Shown one piece after another: positions 1-12,499 of a stretch of 64,000 nt of DNA. A model generated the notes under the pieces. The model saw only the letters and a list, made by a program, of their open reading frames with translations, was not told the origin of the DNA and made no database searches. A program made the position numbers and the translations under genes. How positions within the stretch are numbered: position 1 is the stretch's first letter; the number at the start of each line of letters is the position of its first letter. The stretch is from Neodiprion pinetum (lineage: Eukaryota > Arthropoda > Insecta > Hymenoptera > Diprionidae). Location of the stretch: positions 3,024,001 through 3,088,000 of the forward strand of contig NC_060238.1 of NCBI RefSeq assembly GCF_021155775.2, in the 5' to 3' direction.

Positions 1-2584
1 AAAGAACGACTGACAATTTTTTGCATACAAGTTTTTTTTTTTTTTAGAATGATCTAGCTGAAAACGCGATCTGTATCGAAAAATGAAAAACCGGAAATAT
101 ATATATATATATATGTATATATACACGCACACATATATATACAGACAAGTTCCGACAATTTTGGGCGGGGAAAAAAAAAAAAAAAAACTGTAAGTATATG
201 TATGTTATAGCAGCGACCGGTTCGTACGCCGATGTTTTCCGGTGTGATTTTAAACGATCGATTTGGGCCTTTCCTTCAATGATAGAAAGAGAGAAATACA
301 GCGAGAGCGAGCGAGAGAGAGTGGGAGGCGTTTATTCGTCTTGGAACACGTCCCCTTAAACAGTATAACATAAATGTTACGTGAAATTTGTATTAAAATA
401 TAAAATAAAAATGAAAACTATAGTTTTAGAAATAACACAAGAATATAGAAAACAATGGATAAAGATAAATAGAACAAAAACGAACGATAGGTGCAGAAGA
501 AATTAATCAATACGTAAATAGATGAATAAAAAAGAAAGTAAATAATAAATTAAATAAATCATCAAGGTGTGAATGAGTAGAAGAAATAAGAGAGGGAGGC
601 AGGGCGCCGTTCCGTTCTTTCTTATTTGTATTACGCTTCGTTGGCTACCTACGCACAACGTTGATTGACGACTTTTGAGTGACGGAACGACGAAGAGAGG
701 AATCAACGCGCGCACTCTGGCCGTGAGATCTCTTCTGGCACTGACCTAACGCCATTGGCCCACTTACAAACGGGCGATTCAATTGACGTCTTCTTCGGGT
801 CTTCAGCGTCGAGGGTGAGAGATGAATGATAAAACAAAAGGAAAGGTAAAAAAAAAAAAAGTTGAAGAAAGAGAGAGAGAGAGAGGTCAACGGCTTTCCG
901 CGACGAAAGAAAATTTTTGACTGTGTATGGTTGAAAATTTGTATATTATAACCGTTTTGTTGACGGACAATAAGAAGAGAAAAAATTCCTCTTCCCTGGG
1001 ATGAAATTGAAAATAAAGAAAATTATCGAATACTGCACGAATTATTTTCTATACAAGGAGGGTAAATGAATAAAAAAATAAAAATAAATAAATAAATAAA
1101 TAAATAAAAGAGAGAATAGACGCTCTTGAAAATTTGGTTGAAACAAAATCAATATTAAATAATGTTTAACTCAATTTCTTTCCGAAATTACGATTCGAAG
1201 ATTGATTCGAGATTCGTTCTTCCACTTTCGGGAGAAAAAAAAAAAAAAAAAAAAAACAACAGTTTTCGAAAATCGGTCGACACGTTTGGATTTTATTCAC
1301 CTTCCAAATCGGTCCCGTATTTTTAGGCCCACCCTGTATTATATATACATAACATCGATGGTAAAAATCACTTAAGATTTGATGGAAGAAAAAAAAAAAA
1401 ACATTCAGTTATCCTTTGACGTGTTTAATTAAAAAAATTTAATTAACCATAGGATTAATCTTTGTTATTTTCATTCGGTGTATCAGACATTGATATTAAT
1501 AAGTAGTAACTTTTTTCAATGTCGTTTTTTCTTCCTCTCTTTTTTCTTCTTCTCCAAGGTTTGTAACAAGTTATATCATCGCATCGCGTCTTATCGTAAA
1601 ATGAATTCGTCTTCTAAATGCATACATATATACATACATATGAATTTGAATTACACACTTCTGTGCAGCATTATTCCAAGAAATTATTCATTTTCATTCA
1701 AAGAGATAATTATTGAATTCTTCATATAACGAAATTCATTATTTATGAGATAACCAACACTCTTCGTTCTACAATCAATTTTGCATTCTTCCCGTATTCA
1801 ATTATTCCTACGCTGATGAATTCTTGTACCGTTATATATTTTATATTATCGTACGTTCGTACGTATGATACATCATTTAATACTCTATAGATTAAACTAC
1901 TATTTCAACTTTCCCAGTTAGAGAAAAAAAATAAAATAAAAAAAACAGTATAGACTAGATTTAGAAGATAAAAAATCTTTACGGACCTCGAAAAAATTTC
2001 AATCCCGTCTAATCGAATCTCTTGAATACCATAAAAATCCAAAAGCAAAGTTTCATGATATCGATAAATAACCAATCTCTAATTTCATTACCGTAGGAAT
2101 GTCATACATAATGGATAAATCGATCAATCGAACGGTTCCACCGATTATATTTATAGTCGAGTAGAAAAAAAAAAAAAAAAAAAGAAATAAAAATCTACAG
2201 AAGCAATATAAGAGCACCATAAACCATACGATATTATAACACTTGTTGCGCAGTGCATAAAATATTATTAATAATAAATTCACGTTATATACATAGACAC
2301 ACACACACGTATATCCGTTATGCATATGAGTATACGTTTATTGCCCAAGTATTTGACCACCTATCACCATACATACATACATTCTGGATATCGAATGTGT
2401 GAATGTGTTCGATTCTCGGCCACTTGAGAACACTTGACCGTGTTTACGAAGTGGGATGATTTATTTCCACGGTGTTTTTTAACACAAACTTAAACACTGT
2501 ACATACGTATACATATATCCTCTGTATACATGACATGGAAACAGCTGTATTTGAACTGATGATCGTACGTGAATACGTATGTAG

Positions 2585-2680
<96 letters not shown>

Positions 2681-4070
2681 GTGTGTTTAATATTGTATTT
2701 AAGTGAAACGCGTTTGCGTAACTCGACGTTATATAGATACACTAAAGCATACAGGGTGCGCTATTTTTTTTCAAACCGATCGAGTTTAAATCACTCGATA
2801 TTTTAGTATGCGAGATAATCGAGAGGAGAAATTATTACGCCGGTATCGATGATATTAAAAATAAAATATAAAAATAAATAAAATAATCACCGACGGACCG
2901 GAGGAGAAAAAGAAAATAAACAGAGTTCGTGGATAAATTTTTCCAAGAGTTGAAAAATCTGGCACAGAAATGTGGGAATTTTTGATTTTTTATTTTTTAC
3001 TCTTCCTTCAATTCATGCGATTAACGGCGAAGAAAATTGCAACAACAAACGGAAACCAAAGGATCAATTGCGATATTGAAAAATTTTTTTAACATCCATG
3101 CAGGCGTATTTTTTTTTTTATCAATTTCACTTTCATCGGTGTTTTTTTCCCCCGCAAATTCTTTTCAATTTTCGCACAGTTTTGTAATGTTGTTTAATTT
3201 TTCGGCCTGCTGTATATTTTTCCTGTTTGTATAAATCAATTTATCTCCTGCGTCGCTCGAGAAATAATTTTCACGTACTGAATATTCGTTCGGTTTGTTC
3301 TCCCATGGAACAAAAAAAAAAAAAAAATATAATAATGATAATATTTCAAATTTCATGACTCGTCTTTTTCTTTTTTTTTTTTCGCTACTTGCCGCATGAT
3401 TTTTCCTTATTTTCATTATTTCACCCGACGTTCGAGTTCTGGCGTTTTATTTTAACTTCTTCAATAACCTTTCGACTCTCGTAGATATTTCTACCTATTT
3501 ATGCACGTATGTATGAAAATATACAATATAATTATACATATGTATGCGAAACAGCGCGCCGAACAGTCTGGAAAATTTTTGGCGATTCGCCAAAATACAC
3601 ATCTACGAAATGCTACGTAGTTATAGGTATAAGCATTGTACGCATACGTGGGATATAAATTAACAAAACTAGGTGTGCCTGATGTTTGATAGAAACGTGT
3701 CGAAAGTTATAAAAGAAACAAATATAATATGAAGAACAGTTGGGAAAATATAAACGAATTTTTAAAGAAAGGAGAAAACATTTTTCAAATAGTGTAAAAT
3801 CGACTGACAAATAAAATATGTATCATATTACTTTGTGTTATTATAAGGCTAGACGAAAGAATTTTTATAGAATCATGATTCTAAAATTTCGTTCTAGGTA
3901 ATAAATAAAATACAGCAAATTTTTTTTTCTATTAACGAAACAGCGGATCAAGTATCGCGATAAATATGAAAATTCTGAAACAACGTGTAAGAAAATTACA
4001 ACTCTCGACAACGAAAAAATCAGCTAGGCAATTTTCGCTGTAGTAAATCAACTTCGATAATTGTATATTC
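1..4070. other. Left intergenic/intronic DNA without a supported gene
   Basis: AT-rich sequence with poly(A)/poly(T) runs, short (TA)n and GA-rich tracts and a long (TA)n array at 2586-2678. The short open frames on both strands are built from homopolymer or dinucleotide runs (poly-Phe, alternating Tyr-Ile) and have no recognisable domain. It may be intron or flank of the candidate minus-strand gene whose possible 5' exons lie near 7.0, 11.7 and 17.1 kb. Confidence 0.6.
2586..2678. repeat. (TA)n microsatellite, about 93 bp
   Basis: Uninterrupted alternating T and A. It is self-complementary and could extrude as a cruciform. It produces false Tyr-Ile open frames on both strands. Confidence 0.97.
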
Positions 4071-4468
4071 AAGGTGGCCACAAATTTTTGAGAAAAACGT
4101 TTCGTGACATTTTTATATTTTCCAGGACCAAAAACCTAGTTTTTTCGAACATTTTCCCAGTTCTAGTAAGTTACTAAAACCTAAATTATTCAGCTTATCA
4201 ACTCTATGTTCGGTTCAAATTCAATTCGAATTGAAGAAAAATATAATGTAGAAAGAAGTGAGTTTGAGCCAATTTGTTTTCCCGACGAAAAAAAGAAAAC
4301 TTGTTACATTAAAAAATCATTTCTAATTCCAAAGATAGTAAACCGATATTGTCAGTTTTTTTCCATCGACAGACAAAACTCCCCTGACAATTCAATGTTT
4401 TCAACGAAGTCTTTTAAATTCACTGACATTTCCAGGTTTTCCAGGTTTTCCAGGCGTGTGGCCACCCT
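4071..4468. mobile_element. Short non-autonomous DNA transposon with GGTGGCCAC-type inverted ends
   Basis: The left end reads AAGGTGGCCAC and the right end GTGGCCACCCT, its inverted complement apart from one base. Just inside, the left arm carries GTGACATTT and TTTTCCAGG and the right arm carries the matching CTGACATTTCCAGG, so about the outer 80 bp of each end is a degenerate inverted repeat. Near 4430-4454 a TTTTCCAGG-like unit is repeated three times. No transposase frame is present; the 96-codon frame inside is not protein-like. I infer a MITE. The family is not assigned and no clear target duplication is seen. Confidence 0.65.
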
Positions 4469-5443
4469 ACATATTTTCGTATTCTCATATTCTTGAATCG
4501 AAGGATTCGCAGTGCTGTGAAAATTAATAAAACATCTCTAGCCTGCGGCAAGGCCGCAGCAACACCGCAAAACCGGAAATCTCGTCGGAAATAATTGTTT
4601 GCACGGTAAATCGAAGGTTTTATTCGTTCTATTCATTCCATTCGTACGTAACATTATCAGCCGAAAATTACGGTTATACAATCGAATTCAACTTCCGCGT
4701 TTCAGAAAAACTATTCAATACACATACGGTGAGAAGATAAAAATGATGTAGAAATTTAACGAGAGTCTAGAAAGGAGAGTCTTAACAATTTTATTTTTTT
4801 TTTACTTTATTTCACGCTTATAAAATTTCAACGGATTAATAAAGTACGTGAAATAAAATTCGTAACTGTGAAACGAATGTTGATTATATATTTCTTTTAA
4901 AATATACAAAATTTTGAAAAAGACAAAACAGAGAATTTAATGAAGTTGATTGAAAAATTGAACTAATTTTCAAAATAAAAAACGAATACAGATTGTAGAA
5001 AGAGACATTGAGAAAAAAAAACCTTGAACGTTAGAATAGTTGAATAAAAATTCACGAATATTCGGATACAGTGAGAAGATGCACAGAGAAATAAAAACAC
5101 GGGAGGATGGGGGGGGGGATTAAAGGGTTACAAATAACGAGAATAATTTGCGATTTGCAAGAATTTGCGATACGATTATGCACGTATATTCGTGCAATCG
5201 ATGCAGCGGATGCATGCATCCGGGTTTTCGATAATATGCGCATATATCTGACCTTTGGAGCGGCGTCTCTTTCTCTTTCCCCGGGTGTTTTTCCCAAATT
5301 TCGCAAGTTATACTCGATACCCTGCAGCAAACACCGCAAAACCGGACACAACCGCGAAGCTGACCAATAATTGCACGATGTGAACTTTCACCGAAATATC
5401 GTTGTGCGTCTGGCTTTTAGCAGGTGCCGAGGAATACCGTGTA

Positions 5444-6264
5444 TGGAGCATTCCACGTAAGATCGACTTTACCGAAAGCCTGACTCTCTCAGAATTAGTT
5501 TAAACTTTGCGAAAACTTTCTGTCACTCGTCGGGAATATTTGGGATTTTTTTTAGATCTTTATTCGACGATGTTTTGAACTTAAAATTCGGTGTAATTCA
5601 ACGCTAAAATATGCTGAAAGTTTTTTAAAACTCAAAGAATATTAGTTTTTCAGATTTTTCAAAAACTGTTTAATTTTTTTCGTACAAAAATTTCGGACGA
5701 TATTTCTCTCTTGGTGTTCAGAAACTTGTCTAAATTTCATCGCGGGTCGGAATTTGATTTCGAATCTACGCATTTTAATCCGACTTGTTTGAACAAAAAA
5801 TGCACAGCTTCGAAATCAAATCCCAACCCGTGATGAAATTTAGAAAAGTTTTTGAACACTAAGAGAGGAATAACCTCTGCAATTTTTAACGAAAAAAATT
5901 AAACAGTTTTTGAAAAGTCTCAAAAACTAATATTTATTTTGTTTTTCAGAACTTTCAGCGGCTTCGATAAATTTTTGCACATTTTGCCGTTAAGGCTCAC
6001 TCAAAACTGAAACTTTTTTTACATGCAACTTTGTTTTTACACGATCAATATTTTTCGAGTTATACTTAATTGAACTTCGGACATTCTAGATTTCCGTATA
6101 ATATATTACATCGAATGCTAAGTTCTGAACGTCGTTGAATAAAAATCTAAAAACAGTCGCAAACATTCTCGACAAGTATTATAACAGAAAGTTTTTACAA
6201 AGTCTAAACTAATTCTGAGAGAGTCAAGCCTTTTGGTCAGGTCGATCTAACGTGGAATGCCCCA
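5444..6264. mobile_element. Fold-back (palindromic) MITE, about 821 bp, probable TA target duplication
   Basis: The left end TGGAGCATTCCACGT matches the inverted right end ACGTGGAATGCCCCA. The similarity continues inward: the block holding CTGACTCTCTCAGAATTAG at about 5480 is mirrored by CTAATTCTGAGAGAGTC at about 6210. A block around 5690-5770 (AATTTGATTTCGAA) is mirrored at about 5815. The axis is near 5790. The right arm holds about 125 bp more than the left. Both ends are flanked by TA (5442-5443 and 6265-6266), as expected for a Tc1/mariner-like insertion. It has no coding capacity. Confidence 0.82.
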
Positions 6265-6970
6265 TATATTGTGTATTGTATACGTGTAAGAGACAAGGAG
6301 AGAGAGAGAGAGAGAGAGATACATGTAACAAGTAACAAGGAACGCGAGATGCAGAATAATTCGCGATCAACGCTGAAACGCCGCAGTGCTTCAGAGGACC
6401 TTGCAAATTTCAATTTCTATGCAAAACCACGCGTCAATTCGCGAATCGTGTTCGTTACTACACACGCATTGCAATTCTCTACACGTGTTCTCAACACGGC
6501 CAGCATCGTACAGGCAAAAATAAATTTGCACGCAACCGGTGATCGATATAACGTTACATTTACACGTTTGAATTATACATAAAAAAAAAAAAAAAAAAAA
6601 AAAAACGAAGATAAAATCACCACTTGGGAACTCCATTCAGCGATTAGGATACAAATAATCCACTTAGTATCAGATGTGCGTTAAAAAATTGTGCTTGCAA
6701 TTTTCTGTGCAATTTTTTTTTTTTTTTTTGCCATTTTGTTTACTTCTATTCGCGTTTTTAAATTTTCTGACGCTTGTTTCTTCTTTTTATTGTGTTTTGT
6801 TTTTCATTTGCGTTTTTTTTCTTTTATTCGCGGATACGAATTGATTTGCCTTTTTTTTTTATTCTTTAAGAATAAAATTCAGCAGACCATTTGAATTGTT
6901 ACCAATTGATAATACAAGGAAAAATAAACCGAGAGACATTTTGTAGTATAAAAATATTTAAGATACTCAC
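6265..6970. other. Gene-free stretch
   Basis: Contains a GA microsatellite near 6299-6320 and poly(A)/poly(T) runs. I see no gene. Confidence 0.6.
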
Positions 6971-7034
6971 CATTTTTCCACCACATCTTGGTGAGAATTT
7001 TCATATCCATTCAAAGTCCAAAGTGTTCAAGAAT
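6971..7034 (-). other. Candidate small 5' coding exon on the minus strand
   Basis: On the minus strand a 64-nt segment lies between a good acceptor (CATTACAG) and a strong donor (GTGAGTATC). It contains ATG at 7010-7008, giving 13 codons (MDMKILTKMWWKN) and one extra base before the donor, preceded by an in-frame TGA. That is what a short 5' exon with the start codon would look like. No continuing coding exon was found between 1 and 6970, so the rest of the gene would lie beyond the left edge. The support is splice signals only; chance occurrence is possible. Confidence 0.35.
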
Positions 7035-9403
7035 CTGTAATGAGAATAGAAGCAATTTAAGAATAAGAAAATTTTTTTTTCTACTCTCTTACAAATTTTC
7101 ATCTTTCATATTTTGAACTGTATAATATCGACAATAATTCTGACTGCGACGAAAATTTTCCCAGGAAACGTTACGTTATACAGAAATAAATTATTTATAT
7201 GAGGTTGAAAAACAGGAGAGTAAAATTAAAAATTACAGCTTCCGGTTATACCTAACAGCGAAATTGGAAAATTGCCAGAACTCGATTTCGTTGAACCGAT
7301 CGTGATATTATAATTTACATTAAATTCACACGCGTATAATTCAATTGATTATAAATAAGAGACGTGCTGAGATTCGTACGTGCGAAATAAATCGTTCATT
7401 GTTACGGGGGGGAAATAAAAAGAATAAAAAAAAAAATTGGTATCAACTGGCGAGATGAAATAAAAAAAAAAAAAAAACGATTAGATGTAAGAAGAAAGAA
7501 TCGTGAAAACGAGAAGACGAATATAAATTTCAAGGAGTCAAGGAGAATTAGAAGGATTAAGGATTAGAGAGATATTCCGAGGCTGGAAACGAAAATATAT
7601 CTTCAAGAATCTATTCATCATTCTTATTTTATATAAATGTATGTATATATATATATATATATATCCTACACACCTCAGCTTGTAACAAAGGAAAGAAAAA
7701 ATTCTTCTTATGCATGTCGTTGAAGCGCGAGTTGGTCGGGAAAAAAAGAGAAACGAGTTTAATTTTTATGTGATTTGTGTACGATGTGCTGGTATAATGA
7801 AAATGTCGTTAAATCTTGCGGGGTGAAACGATCGTTGTTCGGAGTGAAGAAGAAAAAAAAAAAATAAACACAGCAAACGATTTTGGAAAACGAAGAGAAA
7901 TGAAAGAGACTATAAATTTTATTACAACGTTAAGTAGTCGATTAAAATCAACGAAAATAAATATTCCCAGCTTTTGTCGCGTGTAATATTATCCCTGCGG
8001 CAAGAAGAATTTATCGAAAAATAATATTTTTCTACCAAACAAATCCTCTCGCGATAAGCAAAACGGGTAAAATTTTAATTTTTACAGCTGTTTTTTTTTT
8101 TTTTTCTCTTTTTCTATCGGTGTAATAACAATAGTAATAATAATTAATATATCTAACGTATGTACTACACATTATGGAGATAATTAATAATGACGACGAT
8201 GATGATGATGAGAACGTAGTATAGAAAAACACGCTGACGTGTGGATAAAATTAAAGCAGAACGATCGGGTAAAACAGTGATAATAAAATTATACCGAACG
8301 TTATACCTACTATAATAATAATAATAGTAATAATATCGATTGTTGACACAGGTGGATGTTAATTTAAAAAAAAAACCGGCAAACGTCGTATTGATCGAAG
8401 AAATGTGAAATTAAGAACAATAATGTCGTGGCAAAATCCAGTCAGAACGAAACTCGAAACCAAAACTCCACGACGACGGGTTTAATATAAACGTCGTACA
8501 CAAAATTGTATAATGTTCATTGATGTATGTATATTGTATATCATGCATAGTCTATCCAGCCAATGTTGGACCCTCCAAATCGAACGGAAAGACAGAATTA
8601 GGTTGAATTAACCATAAGTTCCTAACGCGTTAGAGTTAGTTCTCCACTCTTCTCTCTCTATGTCGCTTACATGCAGCGTTTACTTTTATATGATCGCCTC
8701 TCGTTCTACAAGTTCCGGATACAAGGATATACCGAAAGCGCGAGTAAAGCGCGGAGAGATTGATCCGCAAATCCGTACACGATGTAAGATCCGCGGAAAT
8801 AAAATTTGAGATTTATCCGAAATTGAAAATAAAAAATAAAAAAAATAAAATAAAAATACAAGAAGTATAGGAATAAAATTTGAGGGGAAAATATTGCAAG
8901 AATGACCAAACAAAATTTACAATTATAAGAATGACCAAAAATAATCGATTATTTTTTTCCCAAATTAATCGAATTTTTGTTCCAAGACTGCGTACCAAAA
9001 TTTATGAAATTTTTTGTTTCAAATCCACAGTTCGAAAAGTTATTAGAAATAATTCGATTAATTTTTTTTTTTTTTGAAGTTGATTAATCGATGCATCGAT
9101 TAATTTTTAGCTCAGTGACCATCGAATTTGCAATAAATAAATGTAAATAAAAAAAAAAAAAGAAAAAAGACAAATCGTACAATTTACAATACAGGTAGGA
9201 TAGATAGGAGAAATTAAGTATAGGATATATAAGGAAATAAAAATTTATCCGTGAATAAAATATGGCAAGGAACGAATGGGGGATCTATCCGTGTGCCAGT
9301 GATGAAGGTGCCGACGTCACGTCGGTTAGCAGCTGCGAGAAATAAAGTATCAGGCCTTAAAACAGTGCCTACTTCTCGCCTCCGACAAGGAAGATACGGA
9401 GAG

Positions 9404-9458
<55 letters not shown>

Positions 9459-11745
9459 TGCGTAAGAGAGTCTGGCCGAGGAGTCTTGGCGCCTCGGAAG
9501 AGGGAAGATAAAATAAAAGTCTGGTTAGTCTATGAAATGCTGTTGTGTAGGAGAAGAAACGAGGAACGATCGGTGAAAAGAAAAAGAAAACACACAGAGA
9601 GAAAGAAGATGAAGAAATGGAAAAGGAAAGAGAAAAAGAAAAGCCGACCGAGCGGCTGTTCCGCTACGATTCTAACCCGTGGATTATACAGGCGAGAGAA
9701 AACGCCGTTTGGATATATAAAAATAGATTTAAGATGCACCGATTTAGATATATCCCTAACGAACCGTAGCGCCGTATTTTCTTTCTTTCCCAATTTTTAC
9801 TTTTTTTATTCCCTCTCTCTCTTTCTTATTCTGTGTTTACAATACCGAAGGAGAAAAAGAATACGAGATTCGACCACTGCGGGGATTTTCCACTTAGAAT
9901 CTTTAAAAAAAAATATTAGTGCAGCTGTGAGACGGGCGGCCGATATTATAGAAAAATTCAATACACTTGCAAGATTTTTGATTTTATTCGTTTCGATGAA
10001 ATTTGTACGCGACAATCGACGAGTGATAGAGAAAAAATTCTCTTCATCGATTTTTGAAACTCGTTTGAGAAGAGTAAAAAAAAAACCATTGTTACCATTG
10101 TTTAATTACACGCTGTTTAATCATTCATCGGCAATACGTTTGTGTTATAATTGAATTGATGTTTGTCTATTTTTATAATATTTTTTTTTTTTTTTTTATC
10201 AAACTGAACAACCACAATTAAAAAGAAGTTTAATTTTTCTCGCGTTAATATCAGAAAGAAATTTCATCTCTTTCACTGCGTGCAGAGAGCCGAGAATAGA
10301 ATAATTCCCTTTGAAAGAAGCTTGTTTTATTGAAACCAAACACGATCGTTGACGCGACGAAATTATCAACATTGCACGATGCCAGCCGGATGATCGGTTG
10401 ACAAACGTATGTCATTTGAGTGTACATATCGCGTATGTAACGTACCGGTTGTTGATCAACATCGCATGCGTATAGCTGTATGTAAATATATATATGTTTA
10501 CACGAAAATTTATGTACCACGGTTTATAGAAGACTCTATTTATTAAGCTTAATTACATAATTTCCAACTGTTTAAATACAGTCTTTTGTTATACCATAGG
10601 GTAATTCACCCGATGTTTAAATATTATTGACAATATAGGGATAGTTACTTGGGGTAATAAAGGCAAACATTAACCGGAAACTACCTAGGTGTAATAATTT
10701 TTTCAACGAATAGACCGCTTATAACGCTTGGTTTATTTTATTTATTTTTTTTTTTCACCTCTATTCTTGAATCCTACTCGTTATAGCATTTATACTGGTG
10801 AAATTGACGAAACAGGCGAGAGTGAGAAAAAATTATCAATCGAAAATAACGATTTTCCATCGAACAAATTACACGAAAAATTGTCTGTTAATTTTCGATG
10901 CCGATGAAACTTAACGCGAATTCAAAAGATCACGGCTACGCTCGAATTTAAACTCGTATCTAAATTACTCGATAAATAATTGATGTGCTAAAATGAACTA
11001 AATAATATCATAAAGCGATACATCGTCGTCGTGATGAAAAACATTACAACGCATAAATGAGATGATTAAATATTGTAAGGGGTGAAAAAAAATATGTATA
11101 TATATATATACATATATATTTGCAAGAATTGCGATCATTGAGTTTCATCGTGATATAAAAAATGAACAGATGAAAAAAAAACGTGATAAAAATCTGCAGA
11201 GTTATTACAAGTGATGTCACACGTGGGAGACTATAATTTTGTTTATATTATGATCGCGTGAGTATTTTTCCATTTTGTAATCTAAATAATACAAATATTG
11301 ACGCGAGCTTAAAACATTTACCACACAATAATTATAATTCGAAGATATTTTTCTTATTTGATACAGATAATGCACACAGACACTTACCTATATTATTTAT
11401 ATGTATACATATATGTGTAATACGATGTGTGAGAATGGATGTTGGTGACAAGCAGTCTACCCGTCTCGAAGGCCTGTTTAGTTTTGTGTAAATACACATA
11501 ATACAGTACTCTATTTGAATAGGAGGCCATTACCGAGTTGAAATGTAGATAAGCTGAGCTATGTGCGATATGCATGGACATACACGTTGCAATTATACCC
11601 TATGAACCTTAACCCCGTGAGTTGATCGTGCGTTTTATCTCCGTGGACGTGTATAACGGAAGGAAAATAAAAAAATAATTAATACACGAACGGGAAAACC
11701 GTTCGTTTTTTCATTAAATAACCAAGAAGGAGATGTAATACTCAC
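7035..11745. other. Gene-free stretch, AT-rich
   Basis: Microsatellites include (TA)n at about 7646-7664, TAA/ATG trinucleotide runs near 8180-8330 and (TA)n at 9406-9452. Poly(A) and poly(T) runs are frequent. The longest frame (222 codons, about 9486-10154) starts at a non-ATG codon and is Lys/Arg- then Phe/Leu-rich from GA/T tracts; I do not accept it as a gene. It may be intronic if the flanking candidate exons are real. Confidence 0.55.
9406..9452. repeat. (AT)n microsatellite, about 47 bp
   Basis: Uninterrupted AT dinucleotide run followed by ACATATATG. Confidence 0.95.
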
Positions 11746-11990
11746 AGACGTTAAATGACACCGCGCGTAGTTGGGAAGTGAAGGAAGCCGAGGGATGGAG
11801 CCGGTCAGTCTCACTTCGTCCGCTCAACCTCACGCCGTTCTTTATTCCGTAGCACTAATTGAGCGCGCGACTCTGCCGATTCTCTTGGCGGGATATATTA
11901 CTGTTTATTACATCAAAGCGAGAGGAAATCGCGGACTTGTGGTACTCAAAAAGAGTCGTTAGCACGTGGGTGATATTTCACGTGCCGAGA
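11746..11990 (-). promoter_or_regulatory. Candidate promoter/first non-coding exon (minus strand) with paired E-boxes
   Basis: A locally GC-richer block in AT-rich surroundings ends at a minus-strand donor, GTCT|GTGAGTATT (exon end about 11746). The donor sequence almost matches those at 6971 and 17034. At its upstream side two CACGTG E-boxes (11963-11968 and 11979-11984) form an inverted GCACGTG/CACGTGC pair. I infer an alternative first exon and promoter of the same unidentified minus-strand gene. No transcription evidence is available. Confidence 0.3.
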
Positions 11991-12002
11991 AAACGGCGCG
12001 TG

Positions 12003-12197
12003 TTTCAATTCGAGGACAACTATACGCGTGGTTAACGAAATAGTTGCAACTATAACGCGAATAAGCCGCGTGGTTCAATTTTAGGACAGTTATGTGAGTG
12101 GTTTACGGAATAGTTGTGACTATCAAGTGATAAACGCCTCGCGGTTCAATTTGAGGACAACTATTAAGCGTGATTAACCAAATAGTTGCAACTATCA
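12003..12197. repeat. Tandem repeat, three units of 70-71 bp
   Basis: Units start with TTCAATT at 12004, 12074 and 12145. Each carries GACAACTAT (or a variant), then GTG(G/A)TTAAC-like sequence, then AATAGTTGCAACTATC. The ACAACTAT and ATAGTTG blocks are inverted, so every unit can form a small hairpin. A diverged fourth unit is recognisable at about 12441-12495 (GAACAACTGT ... TGGCAACTATTA). Related AACTATT/AATAGTT pieces recur to about 12850. Confidence 0.8.
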
Positions 12198-12499
12198 CAC
12201 AGCTGTTAAGTGAATGAGCATATAATAGTGGTACCGAAATGGATAGGATACGTTGCAGGGTTAGAATTATAATCCAGTAATTCGTCTACCGAATTGTACC
12301 CGCAGAGTTGCTCTATATTATTGAGTGAGTAATGATTGTTTTAATTAGTGCGTAGTAAGTCTTTAGTTGACGTAAAGTTGAGTATTGCCGGGCATATACG
12401 TGGGAATAAAAGCAAGCGAGTGTTTTTATCATAAAGTTGCTTCGATTTAAGAACAACTGTACATGCATTAAAAAAAATATAGTGGCAACTATTACCGAG

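Noticed and set aside
1329..2757. Inverted CACCCTGTA (about 1329) and TACAGGGTG (about 2749) as ends of a 1.4-kb transposon
   Set aside because: Only nine bases match, no further inverted similarity or coding content lies inside; chance is likely.
9486..10154. 222-codon plus-strand frame, the longest in the left third
   Set aside because: It begins at a non-ATG codon, is Lys/Arg-rich from GA tracts and then Phe/Leu-rich from T tracts, and has no domain or splice context.
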